From Clostridiales bacterium DTU089 (GTDB lineage: Bacteria > Bacillota > Clostridia > Oscillospirales > Acutalibacteraceae): 44,519 bases of DNA. Below the pieces are notes generated by a model that was not told the origin of the DNA, made no database searches, and saw only the letters and a program-made list of their open reading frames with translations. Positions 33,475-41,657 of this stretch are shown here, in pieces. A program made the position numbers and the translations under genes. The DNA is taken from the NCBI GenBank assembly GCA_001513045.1, contig LFSB01000057.1, forward strand, positions 1-44,519, read 5' to 3'. Position 1 is the first letter of the stretch, and each line of letters starts with the position of its first letter.

Positions 33475-34058
33475 AAGCAATGCTTGCAATACTCCTTACA
33501 GCAATGATAACCGAGAACTTTGTGCTTGCAAAATTCCTCGGTATATGCCCCTTCCTCGGCGTTTCAAAGAAGGTAAACACGGCGTTCGGAATGAGTGCCG
33601 CCGTTATCTTCGTAATGGCGCTTTCAACCGCTGTTACATATCCTATCAATCTGCTTCTCGGCGAAAAATATGCTTATCTTCAGACAATAGTTTTCATCCT
33701 TGTTATTGCGGCGCTTGTTCAGCTGGTTGAAATCATACTCAAAAAGTACATGAAGCCTCTCTACAACTCACTGGGTATATATCTTCCGCTTATAACGACA
33801 AACTGCGCCGTCCTCGGCGTTGTGCTGCTGAATATCGATAAGGGCTATGATTTCGCACACTCCATGGTCAACTCCGTGGGCGCGGGCATAGGCTTTATGA
33901 TAGCAATGCTCATGTTTGCCGGTGTACGTGACAGACTTGAAGACTGCGACATCCCTAAGAATCTGAGGGGGCTTCCCTCCACACTTATCGCCGCGTCCCT
34001 GGTTTCCCTTTCTTTCCTGGGCTTTCAGGGTATCGTTGACGGAATATTCGGAGGGTGA
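33471..34058 (+). CDS. rnfA: Rnf complex subunit A
   Basis: A 195-residue, six-helix membrane subunit. The conserved family segments are ITENFVLAKFLGICPFLGVS at the start and LITTNCAVLGV in the second half. The cysteines (in GICPF and TNCAV) correspond to the intramembrane iron-sulfur centre shared by RnfA and RnfE. It begins in the rnfE stop (ATGA). GGAGGG near its end serves rnfB. Confidence 0.96.
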   Translation: MKAMLAILLTAMITENFVLAKFLGICPFLGVSKKVNTAFGMSAAVIFVMALSTAVTYPINLLLGEKYAYLQTIVFILVIAALVQLVEIILKKYMKPLYNSLGIYLPLITTNCAVLGVVLLNIDKGYDFAHSMVNSVGAGIGFMIAMLMFAGVRDRLEDCDIPKNLRGLPSTLIAASLVSLSFLGFQGIVDGIFGG

Positions 34059-34063
34059 TAAAT

Positions 34064-34879
34064 ATGAATCCTATACTTTTTGCTGTTTTACTTGTAGCCG
34101 GAATAGGTCTTGTAGCCGGAATAGGTCTCGCCGTCGCTTCTGCAATTATGGCTGTACCTACTGACGAAAAAGCCGAGGCTATTACGGAAATACTTCCCGG
34201 AGCCAACTGCGGTGCCTGCGGATTTTCAGGCTGTTCAGGCTACGCCGCAGCTCTTTCCTCCGGTAAAACAACCAATACCGCCATGTGCGCCCCGGGAGGA
34301 AACGAGGTTTCCGCAAAAATCGCAGAATATCTCGGCGTCGAAGCCGGCTCTGTGATTCCGAGCTGCGCCGTCGTGCTCTGTCAGGGCAACATTTCCAACG
34401 CCACCACAAAGATGGTCTACAACGGCGTTAGAAGCTGCCGTATGGCAAGCCAGCTTTACGGCGGACCCAAGGATTGTGTGTACGGCTGCGTCGGACTCGG
34501 AGATTGCGTAAACGTCTGCCCCTACGATGCAATACACATCTGTGACGGCGTTGCAAGAATAAATCCGCTTGTGTGCCGCGCATGCAAAAAATGCGTGAAC
34601 TCATGCCCCAAGGGACTTATAGAGCTTATGCCGCTCCACATGGCAAGAGCCGCCGTTCTGTGCAAAAATCACGACAAGGGCGCTCTCACCCGCAAGGAAT
34701 GCAAAACCGGCTGCATAGGCTGCATGAAATGCGTAAAGGCGTGTGAATACGGTGCGGTTACGGTTGAAAACAACACCGCGCATGTTGACTATGAAAAATG
34801 TGTGGGCTGCGGAAAATGCAATGACGCATGTCCGGTGGGCTGCATAGAGGTTATAATTCCCGGAGGAAGGAACAACTGA
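34064..34879 (+). CDS. rnfB: Rnf complex subunit B (polyferredoxin)
   Basis: A 271-residue subunit that accepts electrons from ferredoxin. It has an N-terminal membrane helix, a 4Fe-4S domain with GANCGACGFSGCSGYAAAL (Cys49, Cys52, Cys57), then ferredoxin-type clusters: GDCVNVCP, CRACKKCVNSCP, CIGCMKCVKACE and CVGCGKCNDACP, that is two 2[4Fe-4S] modules. I choose ATG at 34064 because GGAGGG is 8 nt upstream; GTG at 34055 overlaps that site. Last rnf gene. I see no terminator in the 38 bp before the next gene. Confidence 0.96.
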   Translation: MNPILFAVLLVAGIGLVAGIGLAVASAIMAVPTDEKAEAITEILPGANCGACGFSGCSGYAAALSSGKTTNTAMCAPGGNEVSAKIAEYLGVEAGSVIPSCAVVLCQGNISNATTKMVYNGVRSCRMASQLYGGPKDCVYGCVGLGDCVNVCPYDAIHICDGVARINPLVCRACKKCVNSCPKGLIELMPLHMARAAVLCKNHDKGALTRKECKTGCIGCMKCVKACEYGAVTVENNTAHVDYEKCVGCGKCNDACPVGCIEVIIPGGRNN

Positions 34880-34917
34880 TATCGTATTGAAGAGCCGAAC
34901 AAAAGGAGGTACCACGG

Positions 34918-36129
34918 ATGAAAAAAACATCAAAAGCTGTTTTGTCCTTTCTGATATGCGCGGCGATGCTTATCTCGTCCGCCTGCATCATTCCCGCTTT
35001 TGCCGGAGATGAGCAGCTCACCCCCTATTGCAAGGGCGATGTTAACGGAAGCGCATCAATAGACGCGGCGGATGCGAGACTGATTCTGCGTCACGCAACC
35101 GGTATAGAGCTGCTTCACGGCCCCGCACTGGAAGCGGCAGACCTTTATAACAACGGCAATATAACGGCCGCTGTTGCAAGGCTGATACTCAGAGTGGCAA
35201 CAGGTCTTGAGTCCATGCCGCAGCATCCTGAAGAACCGCAGCCTCCGGATTTTCCCGACATCCCCCCTTCCGGTGAATTGAAGGGTAAGTTCTATTTTTC
35301 TACCTACGGCTACGGTCACGGAGTCGGAATGAGTCAATACGGCGCAAACGGAATGGCGTTGACGGGCAGCAGCTTTGAGGAAATACTTCTAAACTATTAC
35401 CCCGGCACAACCATTGCCGATGCGGAGATTCCCGAAACAATAAACATACGCTATTCCGACAGCACCCTTACCCCGATGAATGCAAATGAGCTTGTTGCAA
35501 GAATAACCGAAAAGGAAATGGGCGGTTCATTTGAGCCGGAGGCAATCAAGGCTCAGGTTGTCGCGGTTTTCACCTACATTCTCTATAACAATCTTTCAAA
35601 CCCCGGAACACCGTTTATAAGCAGCTCCTCTGTGGCGATAGATTACGGAACCGTAAGCGCCAATGTTCAGGCGGCGGTTGATGCCATGCTCGGAAAGGCA
35701 ATTCTTTTTAACGACAGACCGATTCTTTCTGTATGGTTCTCGTGCTCGGCGGGAAAGACCACGGCATCGCAGAATGTCTGGACCGAAGAAATCCCGTATC
35801 TTCAAGGCTCCGACAGTCACTGGGACCTCATGGGAAGCATAAATCCCGTTTCGGCATCATTTCAGGGCAAGCAGACAATATTCACCTCAGATGAGCTGAA
35901 GGCCGTGCTCACGGAAAGATATCCCGGCATACAGCTTTCGGAGAATCCGGCTGAATGGCTTGAAATTATTGAGCACGACAAGGCTGTCGATGATGAGCTC
36001 GGATATGTAAAAAGCATCCGCGTCGGAAACATCAATTTAAAGGGCAATCAATTCCGCACAACGCTCAACTCGGTTAAAACCTTCCGCTCACCCTGCTTCA
36101 CCTTCGCCTATGTTCCGGACGCAGTATAA
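34918..36129 (+). CDS. Secreted SpoIID/LytB-family protein with dockerin-like repeats and permuted domain order
   Basis: A 403-residue protein with a signal peptide (about 1-29). Two dockerin-like repeats follow: the first (41-63) has Asp41, Asn43 and Asp52 in calcium-loop positions; the second (75-97) has lost Asn-3 and Asp-12 (Tyr77, Val86). A Pro-rich linker (101-118) leads to a SpoIID domain. SpoIID cleaves stem-stripped peptidoglycan glycans. The candidate catalytic Glu200 is in ITEKEMGG, before EAIKAQVVAVFTY. The GHGVGMSQYGANGMA block, normally near the C-terminus, is here at 133-147, ahead of the catalytic part. AGGAGG precedes the ATG. Possibly co-transcribed with rnf. Confidence 0.85.
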   Translation: MKKTSKAVLSFLICAAMLISSACIIPAFAGDEQLTPYCKGDVNGSASIDAADARLILRHATGIELLHGPALEAADLYNNGNITAAVARLILRVATGLESMPQHPEEPQPPDFPDIPPSGELKGKFYFSTYGYGHGVGMSQYGANGMALTGSSFEEILLNYYPGTTIADAEIPETINIRYSDSTLTPMNANELVARITEKEMGGSFEPEAIKAQVVAVFTYILYNNLSNPGTPFISSSSVAIDYGTVSANVQAAVDAMLGKAILFNDRPILSVWFSCSAGKTTASQNVWTEEIPYLQGSDSHWDLMGSINPVSASFQGKQTIFTSDELKAVLTERYPGIQLSENPAEWLEIIEHDKAVDDELGYVKSIRVGNINLKGNQFRTTLNSVKTFRSPCFTFAYVPDAV

Positions 36130-36142
36130 AAAAACATAAAAG

Positions 36143-36183
36143 GGCGCACGCAGATTATGATTTCTGCGTGCGCCTTTATTTTT
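36143..36183. terminator. Bidirectional terminator between the SpoIID-like gene and the ABC permease gene
   Basis: A perfect 12-bp stem, GGCGCACGCAGA (36143-36154) with TCTGCGTGCGCC (36163-36174), an 8-nt loop and T-rich tracts on both strands. It serves both converging genes. Confidence 0.93.
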
Positions 36184-36191
36184 CGGTTGTT

Positions 36192-37439
36192 TTACATTCT
36201 GCGCAGCGCCTCTATCGGAGGCATCTGAGCCGCGCGCTTGGCGGGATATATTCCGAAGAATATGCCTATTGCACTTGAAAAGCCCACTGCTATAAGTATT
36301 GTTGAGATTTTTATGGTTACCGGAACCTTCATCAACGATGACACAAGCAAGGCGCCGGAAACGCCGAGCACCAAGCCTATCATACCTCCGACCATACATA
36401 GTATTACAGATTCTGTTAGGAATTGGAAGAGTATTGTTGAGGTTCTGGCTCCGAGAGCCTTTCTTATGCCGATTTCACGCGTTCTCTCCGTCACCGACAC
36501 AAACATGATGTTCATAACACCTATTCCGCCGACGACAAGTGATATTCCGCTGACAGCCGCAATAAACAAAGTGAAGATGGAAATAACCGCATCGAGCAAT
36601 TCAACAAGGCTTGCCATATTTGTTGCGACGTAAACCTGACGGTCAAAGTTGTTGTGACGGGCTTTAAGTATATTTACGGCTTCCTCGCCCGCTGCATCAA
36701 GCTGGTCGTCCTCGTAAGTCATGATGTAGCAGCTGTCGTACCTGTCCTGAGCATCCATGAGCTTTGCCGAAGCTGTTGCAGGTATAAGAATCATACCTGA
36801 GGTCATATCCTGCATTCCGCCCATTGCCTGCATACTTGTCATAAGGTCATCGGTATTACCGCCGAACATTGCAAGCAAATCCATAACGCCGATTATCTTA
36901 AAGGTCATGGAGTTGCCGTTGTAGGAATACTCCACCTTCTGCCCTATCACGTTTTCATATCCGAAAAGAGTGGTTGCACTCGCAGTATCAATTATTGCCA
37001 CCGATCTGGCAGACTCAACCTCGTCTGCTGTGAAAAATCTGCCGTATGTGCACTGAGCACCCATTATATGATTAAGGTCCGCTGTACCGCCTACGGCAAA
37101 GCCGATTCCGTCCTTTTCGGAAGATGCAATGTTGCCTATGGAAATTGACGTGGGAGACACATACTCAACCGTGTCAATCTCCTTTATTCTTTCTATATCG
37201 GCGGTGGTGATGTAGTCGCTCGGAGTTGCGGTGTTCTGATTGATGGTTATGCTTACAGAGCTTGAGCTGCCCATCTCCTTTATCATGCCGACAACATAGT
37301 CGCGTCCCGCATATCCGACGGTGATTATTGCAATAACCGAGGACACGCCGATTATTATTCCGAGCATGGTGAGAAGCGACCTCAAAAGGTTGGTTCTTAT
37401 GCTGAATATTGCTATTCTGATGTTTTCTTTTATGTTCAC
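36192..37439 (-). CDS. MacB/FtsX-type ABC transporter permease
   Basis: A 415-residue permease: N-terminal membrane helix (NLLRSLLTMLGIIIGVSSVI), a large extracytoplasmic MacB core domain (about 45-275), then three C-terminal helices with the coupling segment SVTERTREIGIRKALGA. It works by mechanotransmission, not by carrying substrate through a pore. No ATPase domain is present and none is encoded next to it. The start is GTG at 37439, with GGGAGG 6-7 nt upstream. It lies 51 bp downstream of the membrane fusion protein gene, forming a two-gene unit. Confidence 0.9.
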   Translation of the reverse strand: MNIKENIRIAIFSIRTNLLRSLLTMLGIIIGVSSVIAIITVGYAGRDYVVGMIKEMGSSSSVSITINQNTATPSDYITTADIERIKEIDTVEYVSPTSISIGNIASSEKDGIGFAVGGTADLNHIMGAQCTYGRFFTADEVESARSVAIIDTASATTLFGYENVIGQKVEYSYNGNSMTFKIIGVMDLLAMFGGNTDDLMTSMQAMGGMQDMTSGMILIPATASAKLMDAQDRYDSCYIMTYEDDQLDAAGEEAVNILKARHNNFDRQVYVATNMASLVELLDAVISIFTLFIAAVSGISLVVGGIGVMNIMFVSVTERTREIGIRKALGARTSTILFQFLTESVILCMVGGMIGLVLGVSGALLVSSLMKVPVTIKISTILIAVGFSSAIGIFFGIYPAKRAAQMPPIEALRRM

Positions 37440-37490
37440 GGAACGGCCTCCCAGCTGCGGAATAGGTTTATTTCAGCAAGCTTAACGCAT

Positions 37491-39104
37491 TTATGCCTGT
37501 GATTTTGTGGTTTCCTCTGCCTTCTTAATTGTAACCTTTGTGCCGTCGTCAATGCTCTTGTCGTTCTTGGCTATGATGGTTTCGCCTACCGAAAGGCCGG
37601 AGAGAACCTCGTATTTTTTGTCCTCATTTATTCCGAATTTCACAGCGCGCTTCTCAACCGTTTTGTTTTTCGCATTGTAGACAAACACACACGGACCGTC
37701 CGCGGACTGCTTAACAGACTCAACCGGAATAACTATGGTATTCTCAACCGTGCCCGTTACTATTTTTATATCAACATCAAAGCCTATCACAATGCTTGTG
37801 TCCGGATTATTTATTTTCACCTTAACAAGTGCACTGCTTGAGGAGGAGCCTCCGCCCGTAAACGAGCTTGCAATTGAGGCTATATCAAGGCTTGTGCTTT
37901 CGGATGCCGTCGGGCTTACGTATACAACCTCACCGGTGAATTCACCGCTGACAGAGGTAATCGTTGCCGACTGACCGACCTTTATGGTTTGCATATCATA
38001 CTTTCCGATGGTAAAGCTCGCTATAAAGCCGTTGTAATTCTGAATTTTCATACCCGATGCCTCCGACGATGCCGAACCGGCTATCGCGGAAACGAGCTGA
38101 TTTATATCTATGTTGCCGGAAAGTGCGGTTATCAGGGTGCTGATATCTATTCCGGATGTGCCCGCCGAGCCCTGCGGCTGATAATAAGAATTCGGCTTGA
38201 TGTTAAGCTCGGTTACAATGCCGTCGGACTGTGCAAACCAACCCTTGTCAAGCTCATTTATAACATTCTGGGCTTTTTGAAGAGAGGCATAGGTTGTGTT
38301 TTTTATGACGGCAAGCGCGTCCGAAACCGTTCCCGACGCAGAGGCCTCAAGTGTGGTTTTCTGAGCCTTCAGCTGCATGAGCTGAACCTGATACTGCATA
38401 AGAAGCATATCCGGTGTGTTATAGCTCGATGCCATTATGGAATTTATATCGAAGCTTGTGTTGTTCATGGAGTTGAAGCTTTCAAGCATCTTGGTGAAGT
38501 TCTCGAGAGTTCCGCCGATATTCATAACCTTTTCAACAAGCCCCGCAAGCCCGTCCGCTCCGCTCTGAGGGACAGTGGTGGTTTCTGTTGATTCGGATTC
38601 GGATTTCTTTTCCGCCTCGGCTCTGGCATCGGCAACTATCTTTTCGTATTTCGCCACCTGCGCCTCGGTTTCGGCTATCTGCTTCTCAAGCTCCGGAAGC
38701 GTGGTTTTTGCCTGCGAAGCGCTCGCAAGCGAATCATTATAGCTTGTAAGAGCCTTGTTATAATCGCTCTGCTTCTGTGCAAGGGAAACCTTTGCCAGAG
38801 AGGTATCAAAGGTGGCAAGCGCCTGCCCCGCCTTTACCGACTCGCCGAGCGAAACAAGAACATCCTTTACAAGAACCCCTTCAACTATGGGGAATGAGGA
38901 TGACTCATTCGACTCAACCTTGGCACTTGTTTCAAAGGTCTGGCAAATGCTGCCGGTTTCAACCGTCGCAAGCGTCACGCCGACTCCGTCCTCCGGCTTG
39001 AAAATAAGATATAAGCCGCCGGAGACTATCGCCAAAACAAGTATAAGCGATACCACACTCAGACGTTTCTTCGCCTTGCTCAGAGACTTGAATTTTTTTA
39101 TCAT
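37491..39104 (-). CDS. Membrane fusion (HlyD/MacA-like) protein
   Basis: A 537-residue adaptor. An N-terminal membrane helix (about 15-37) is followed by a split lipoyl/barrel domain (EGVLVKDVLVSLGESVKAGQ near 78), a long helical hairpin with a low-complexity Ser/Glu/Thr insert (KKSESESTETTTVPQ), then a beta-barrel and C-terminal domain (VENTIVIPVESVKQ...VLSGLSVGETIIAK). In Gram-positives such proteins pair with MacB-like permeases to export peptides or lipophilic compounds. The ATG at 39104 follows AGAGG by 9 nt; an upstream in-frame start lacks a site. Confidence 0.88.
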   Translation of the reverse strand: MIKKFKSLSKAKKRLSVVSLILVLAIVSGGLYLIFKPEDGVGVTLATVETGSICQTFETSAKVESNESSSFPIVEGVLVKDVLVSLGESVKAGQALATFDTSLAKVSLAQKQSDYNKALTSYNDSLASASQAKTTLPELEKQIAETEAQVAKYEKIVADARAEAEKKSESESTETTTVPQSGADGLAGLVEKVMNIGGTLENFTKMLESFNSMNNTSFDINSIMASSYNTPDMLLMQYQVQLMQLKAQKTTLEASASGTVSDALAVIKNTTYASLQKAQNVINELDKGWFAQSDGIVTELNIKPNSYYQPQGSAGTSGIDISTLITALSGNIDINQLVSAIAGSASSEASGMKIQNYNGFIASFTIGKYDMQTIKVGQSATITSVSGEFTGEVVYVSPTASESTSLDIASIASSFTGGGSSSSSALVKVKINNPDTSIVIGFDVDIKIVTGTVENTIVIPVESVKQSADGPCVFVYNAKNKTVEKRAVKFGINEDKKYEVLSGLSVGETIIAKNDKSIDDGTKVTIKKAEETTKSQA

Positions 39105-39150
39105 ATATTTACGCCTCTTTCGTAAGATAGTCATACATTTTCAGAATTTA

Positions 39151-39178
39151 ATTATATATCATTTCCGTTAATTGTCTC
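39151..39178 (-). promoter_or_regulatory. Promoter of the membrane fusion protein-permease unit
   Basis: A perfect -10 TATAAT (39151-39156) with GAGACA (39173-39178) 16 nt upstream on the minus strand. The predicted start gives a leader of about 40 nt. Confidence 0.65.
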
Positions 39179-39277
39179 GGACTAAATCATGAACAAATTG
39201 TAAACAATCCTTTGCAATTGCCGCCAATTCTTATTTTAACTGCAAAAACAGCATATATTTTCCTCGGAGGGATGAAT

Positions 39278-39793
39278 TTGAAGCACCTTTTTATTTGTAT
39301 TGCCATCGTCTTTTTATCGCTTTTTCTCTGCTCATGTGCCGTTGATGAAAACGGCGCGGATGTTTCCGCGTTTTGCGCCCGGTTCAACCGCACCGGAGAT
39401 TATTGCCTGTCCGGTTCCGATTTTTTCATAACCGACGAGGAAGAATTCAATGCCATGCGTACATATATCACACACCCCGACAATTCACAGACGCTGTTAA
39501 GTCTTCTTACGGACGCAAACGGCGAGGCGGCCGGATGCACTGTTGTAAGCGCTGTTGCCGACGCAATAAATAATCCCGATTTTTTATCTGTATGCGAAAA
39601 TGCAATTATCTCATTTTGCGAATGTGAAGAAGACACCGCAAAGGCAGTGTGCTCAGCCCTGAGTCTGCTCTCACAAGAAAGCGGCGGCGTTGAACACATA
39701 TGTGACAGCGCCGCCGTTGAGAATTTTGAAAATTTTGAAGCAAGTATTCTTGTTACCGATTTCGGAACGGTTATTGCTGTTTTTCGCAGGTGA
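39278..39793 (+). CDS. Small putative lipoprotein, function unknown
   Basis: A 171-residue protein with a short basic, hydrophobic leader ending in LFLCSC, consistent with a lipobox and lipid attachment at the second Cys. The mature part is acidic and unusually rich in cysteine (about seven), with no family I recognise. The start is likely TTG at 39278, 7 nt from GGAGG; the ATG at 39272 abuts the ribosome site. No confident promoter was seen. Its 3' end overlaps the end of rdgB by 23 bp on the opposite strand. Confidence 0.65.
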   Translation: MKHLFICIAIVFLSLFLCSCAVDENGADVSAFCARFNRTGDYCLSGSDFFITDEEEFNAMRTYITHPDNSQTLLSLLTDANGEAAGCTVVSAVADAINNPDFLSVCENAIISFCECEEDTAKAVCSALSLLSQESGGVEHICDSAAVENFENFEASILVTDFGTVIAVFRR

Positions 39794-40373
39794 AGTCGGT
39801 CATCTTATTAAAAAACTCGCGCAAAGCCTTTCCTCTGTGGCTCAGCTTATCCTTTTCCTGCGAAGAAAGCTCTCCGAAGCTTTTGCCGTCACACATAAAT
39901 ACCGGGTCATACCCGAAGCCGCCGGAGCCGACAGGGGCAAAACCGATTTTTCCCTCACAAGTTCCCTGCGAGACTATTTCCCTTCCGTCGGGAAAGACGC
40001 AGCATACATTTGAAATGAACCTTGCCGTGCGCTTTTCATCGGGCACATCTTTAAGTGCTTCAAGCAGCTTTTCTATGTTAAGCGCATCGTTTCCGTGTTC
40101 TCCGGCATAACGTGCGGAATACACTCCCGGAGCACCGTCAAGGGCATCAACACAAAGTCCGGAATCATCGGCTATACATGCCATTCCGCTCTCGCGGCAT
40201 CCGCTTACCGCCTTCAGCCTCGCGTTTTCGGCAAAGGTAGTGCCTGTTTCCTCAACGTCCGTAAGCTCTATCCCCGCCTGCTGAGCGGTCATAACGTTTA
40301 TTCCCAGCGGCTCGAGTATTCTTGCAAGCTCGTCCCGCTTTTTCATATTATGGGTTGCAATAAGAAAATTCAT
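39771..40373 (-). CDS. rdgB: XTP/dITP pyrophosphatase (RdgB/HAM1 family)
   Basis: A 200-residue house-cleaning enzyme that hydrolyses ITP, dITP and XTP to monophosphates, keeping deaminated purines out of nucleic acids. Motifs: FLIATHNMKKRDEL at the start, TFAENARLKA near residue 46, IADDSGLCVDALDGAPGVYS with the metal-binding Asp pair near 68, and GSGGFGYDPVF near 148. Full length. ATG with AAGGA inside the end of ftsY, 2 nt after the ftsY stop; last gene of smc-ftsY-rdgB. Confidence 0.95.
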   Translation of the reverse strand: MNFLIATHNMKKRDELARILEPLGINVMTAQQAGIELTDVEETGTTFAENARLKAVSGCRESGMACIADDSGLCVDALDGAPGVYSARYAGEHGNDALNIEKLLEALKDVPDEKRTARFISNVCCVFPDGREIVSQGTCEGKIGFAPVGSGGFGYDPVFMCDGKSFGELSSQEKDKLSHRGKALREFFNKMTDFTCEKQQ

Positions 40374-40375
40374 GA

Positions 40376-41644
40376 TTAGTCCTTATTCTTTCCGAAAAGA
40401 GAGCCGAAAAAGCTCTTTTTCTTTTTACCCGATTCCGCAGGAGCTTCTGCTTCGCGCGCCTCGGGTTCATCCGGAATCTCAACCTCCTGCTCTACCGGCT
40501 GTGCTTCCTCGATATATTCAGGAACTGCGACATCATCTGAGCCTTCGTCAGCTGCAGTGAGGTCATTTTCTTCAGCTTCCTCTTCTTCGGCACAGGCATA
40601 GGATTCGTCTTCGGGTTCAATTCGTGAGTCCTCGTATCCGCCTTCCTCCACAGCCGCCACATCAGCCTCATCGCCGACAGCGGGAGCTTCTTCAATCTCG
40701 TACACATCGTCCTCATCCTCCTCGAAGTCATCGGGCAGCGCATCAAACAGCCCCTCTGCGAACGCCCTCGGATTAAACGGCTGAAGGTCATCTATCGCCT
40801 CGCCCACGCCTATAAATTTCACAGGCACGTTCAGGTCATTCTTTATTGAGAGCACAACGCCTCCGCGAGCCGTACCGTCCAGCTTTGTCAAAACTATTCC
40901 GGTAATGTCGGCAACATTTTTAAACTCTCTTGCCTGACTTACGGCGTTTTGTCCGGTTGTGGCGTCAAGCACCAGCAGCACCTCGCGGTCGGAGTACGGA
41001 AGCTCTCTGTCTATAACCCTGTATATCTTTGCAAGCTCGTCCATGAGGTTTTTCTTGTTATGGAGTCTGCCCGCGGTATCACATATTATTATTTCGCTGC
41101 CGCGCGACTTTGCAGCGGAAATCGTATCGAAAATCACAGCGGCAGGGTCTGCCCCCTCCTTGTGCTTTACTATATCCGCTCCCGCACGTTCAGCCCATAT
41201 ACAAAGCTGGTCGATTGCAGCCGCACGGAAGGTGTCCGCGGCACCGAGTATTACGCTCTTGCCCTGTCGCCTGTACATTGCCGCCAGCTTACCTATGGTG
41301 GTGGTCTTGCCCACGCCGTTTACTCCGATTACGAGGATGACGGACGGAACCGTTATAAGGCCCATGTCCTCGCCGCCCTCAAGCATATCGGCGACAATTT
41401 CCTTTATTTCATCCTTGACTGCGGCAGGGTCGGTTATGCCCTTTTTGCGTACGCTGTCATTAAGACGCTCCGTAATAGCCGATGCCGTAGTTACGCCGAC
41501 ATCGCCCATGACAAGCGCTTCCTCAAGCTCGTTGAAAAGCTCCTCATCAATTGAGGTGTAGCTGTCGAGCACGTTATCTATTGCTCCCGACATATTGTTT
41601 CGCGTCTTGCGAAGACCCATGTTGATTTTTTTAAATATCCCCAT
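40376..41644 (-). CDS. ftsY: Signal recognition particle receptor FtsY with an acidic C-terminal extension
   Basis: A 422-residue SRP GTPase that docks translating ribosomes at the membrane. The N-terminus is a short basic helix (IFKKINMGLRKTRNN, residues 3-17), then the N domain and G domain: P-loop GVNGVGKTTT (107-116), DTFRAAA (137-143), DTAGR (189-193), TKLD (253-256). The NG core ends near residue 303. Unusually, about 100 acidic residues follow (304-405), closing with the basic-aromatic tail GKKKKSFFGSLFGKNKD (406-422). GGAGAG precedes the ATG, 13 bp after smc. Confidence 0.95.
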   Translation of the reverse strand: MGIFKKINMGLRKTRNNMSGAIDNVLDSYTSIDEELFNELEEALVMGDVGVTTASAITERLNDSVRKKGITDPAAVKDEIKEIVADMLEGGEDMGLITVPSVILVIGVNGVGKTTTIGKLAAMYRRQGKSVILGAADTFRAAAIDQLCIWAERAGADIVKHKEGADPAAVIFDTISAAKSRGSEIIICDTAGRLHNKKNLMDELAKIYRVIDRELPYSDREVLLVLDATTGQNAVSQAREFKNVADITGIVLTKLDGTARGGVVLSIKNDLNVPVKFIGVGEAIDDLQPFNPRAFAEGLFDALPDDFEEDEDDVYEIEEAPAVGDEADVAAVEEGGYEDSRIEPEDESYACAEEEEAEENDLTAADEGSDDVAVPEYIEEAQPVEQEVEIPDEPEAREAEAPAESGKKKKSFFGSLFGKNKD

Positions 41645-41657
41645 ATCGTTCTCTCCC

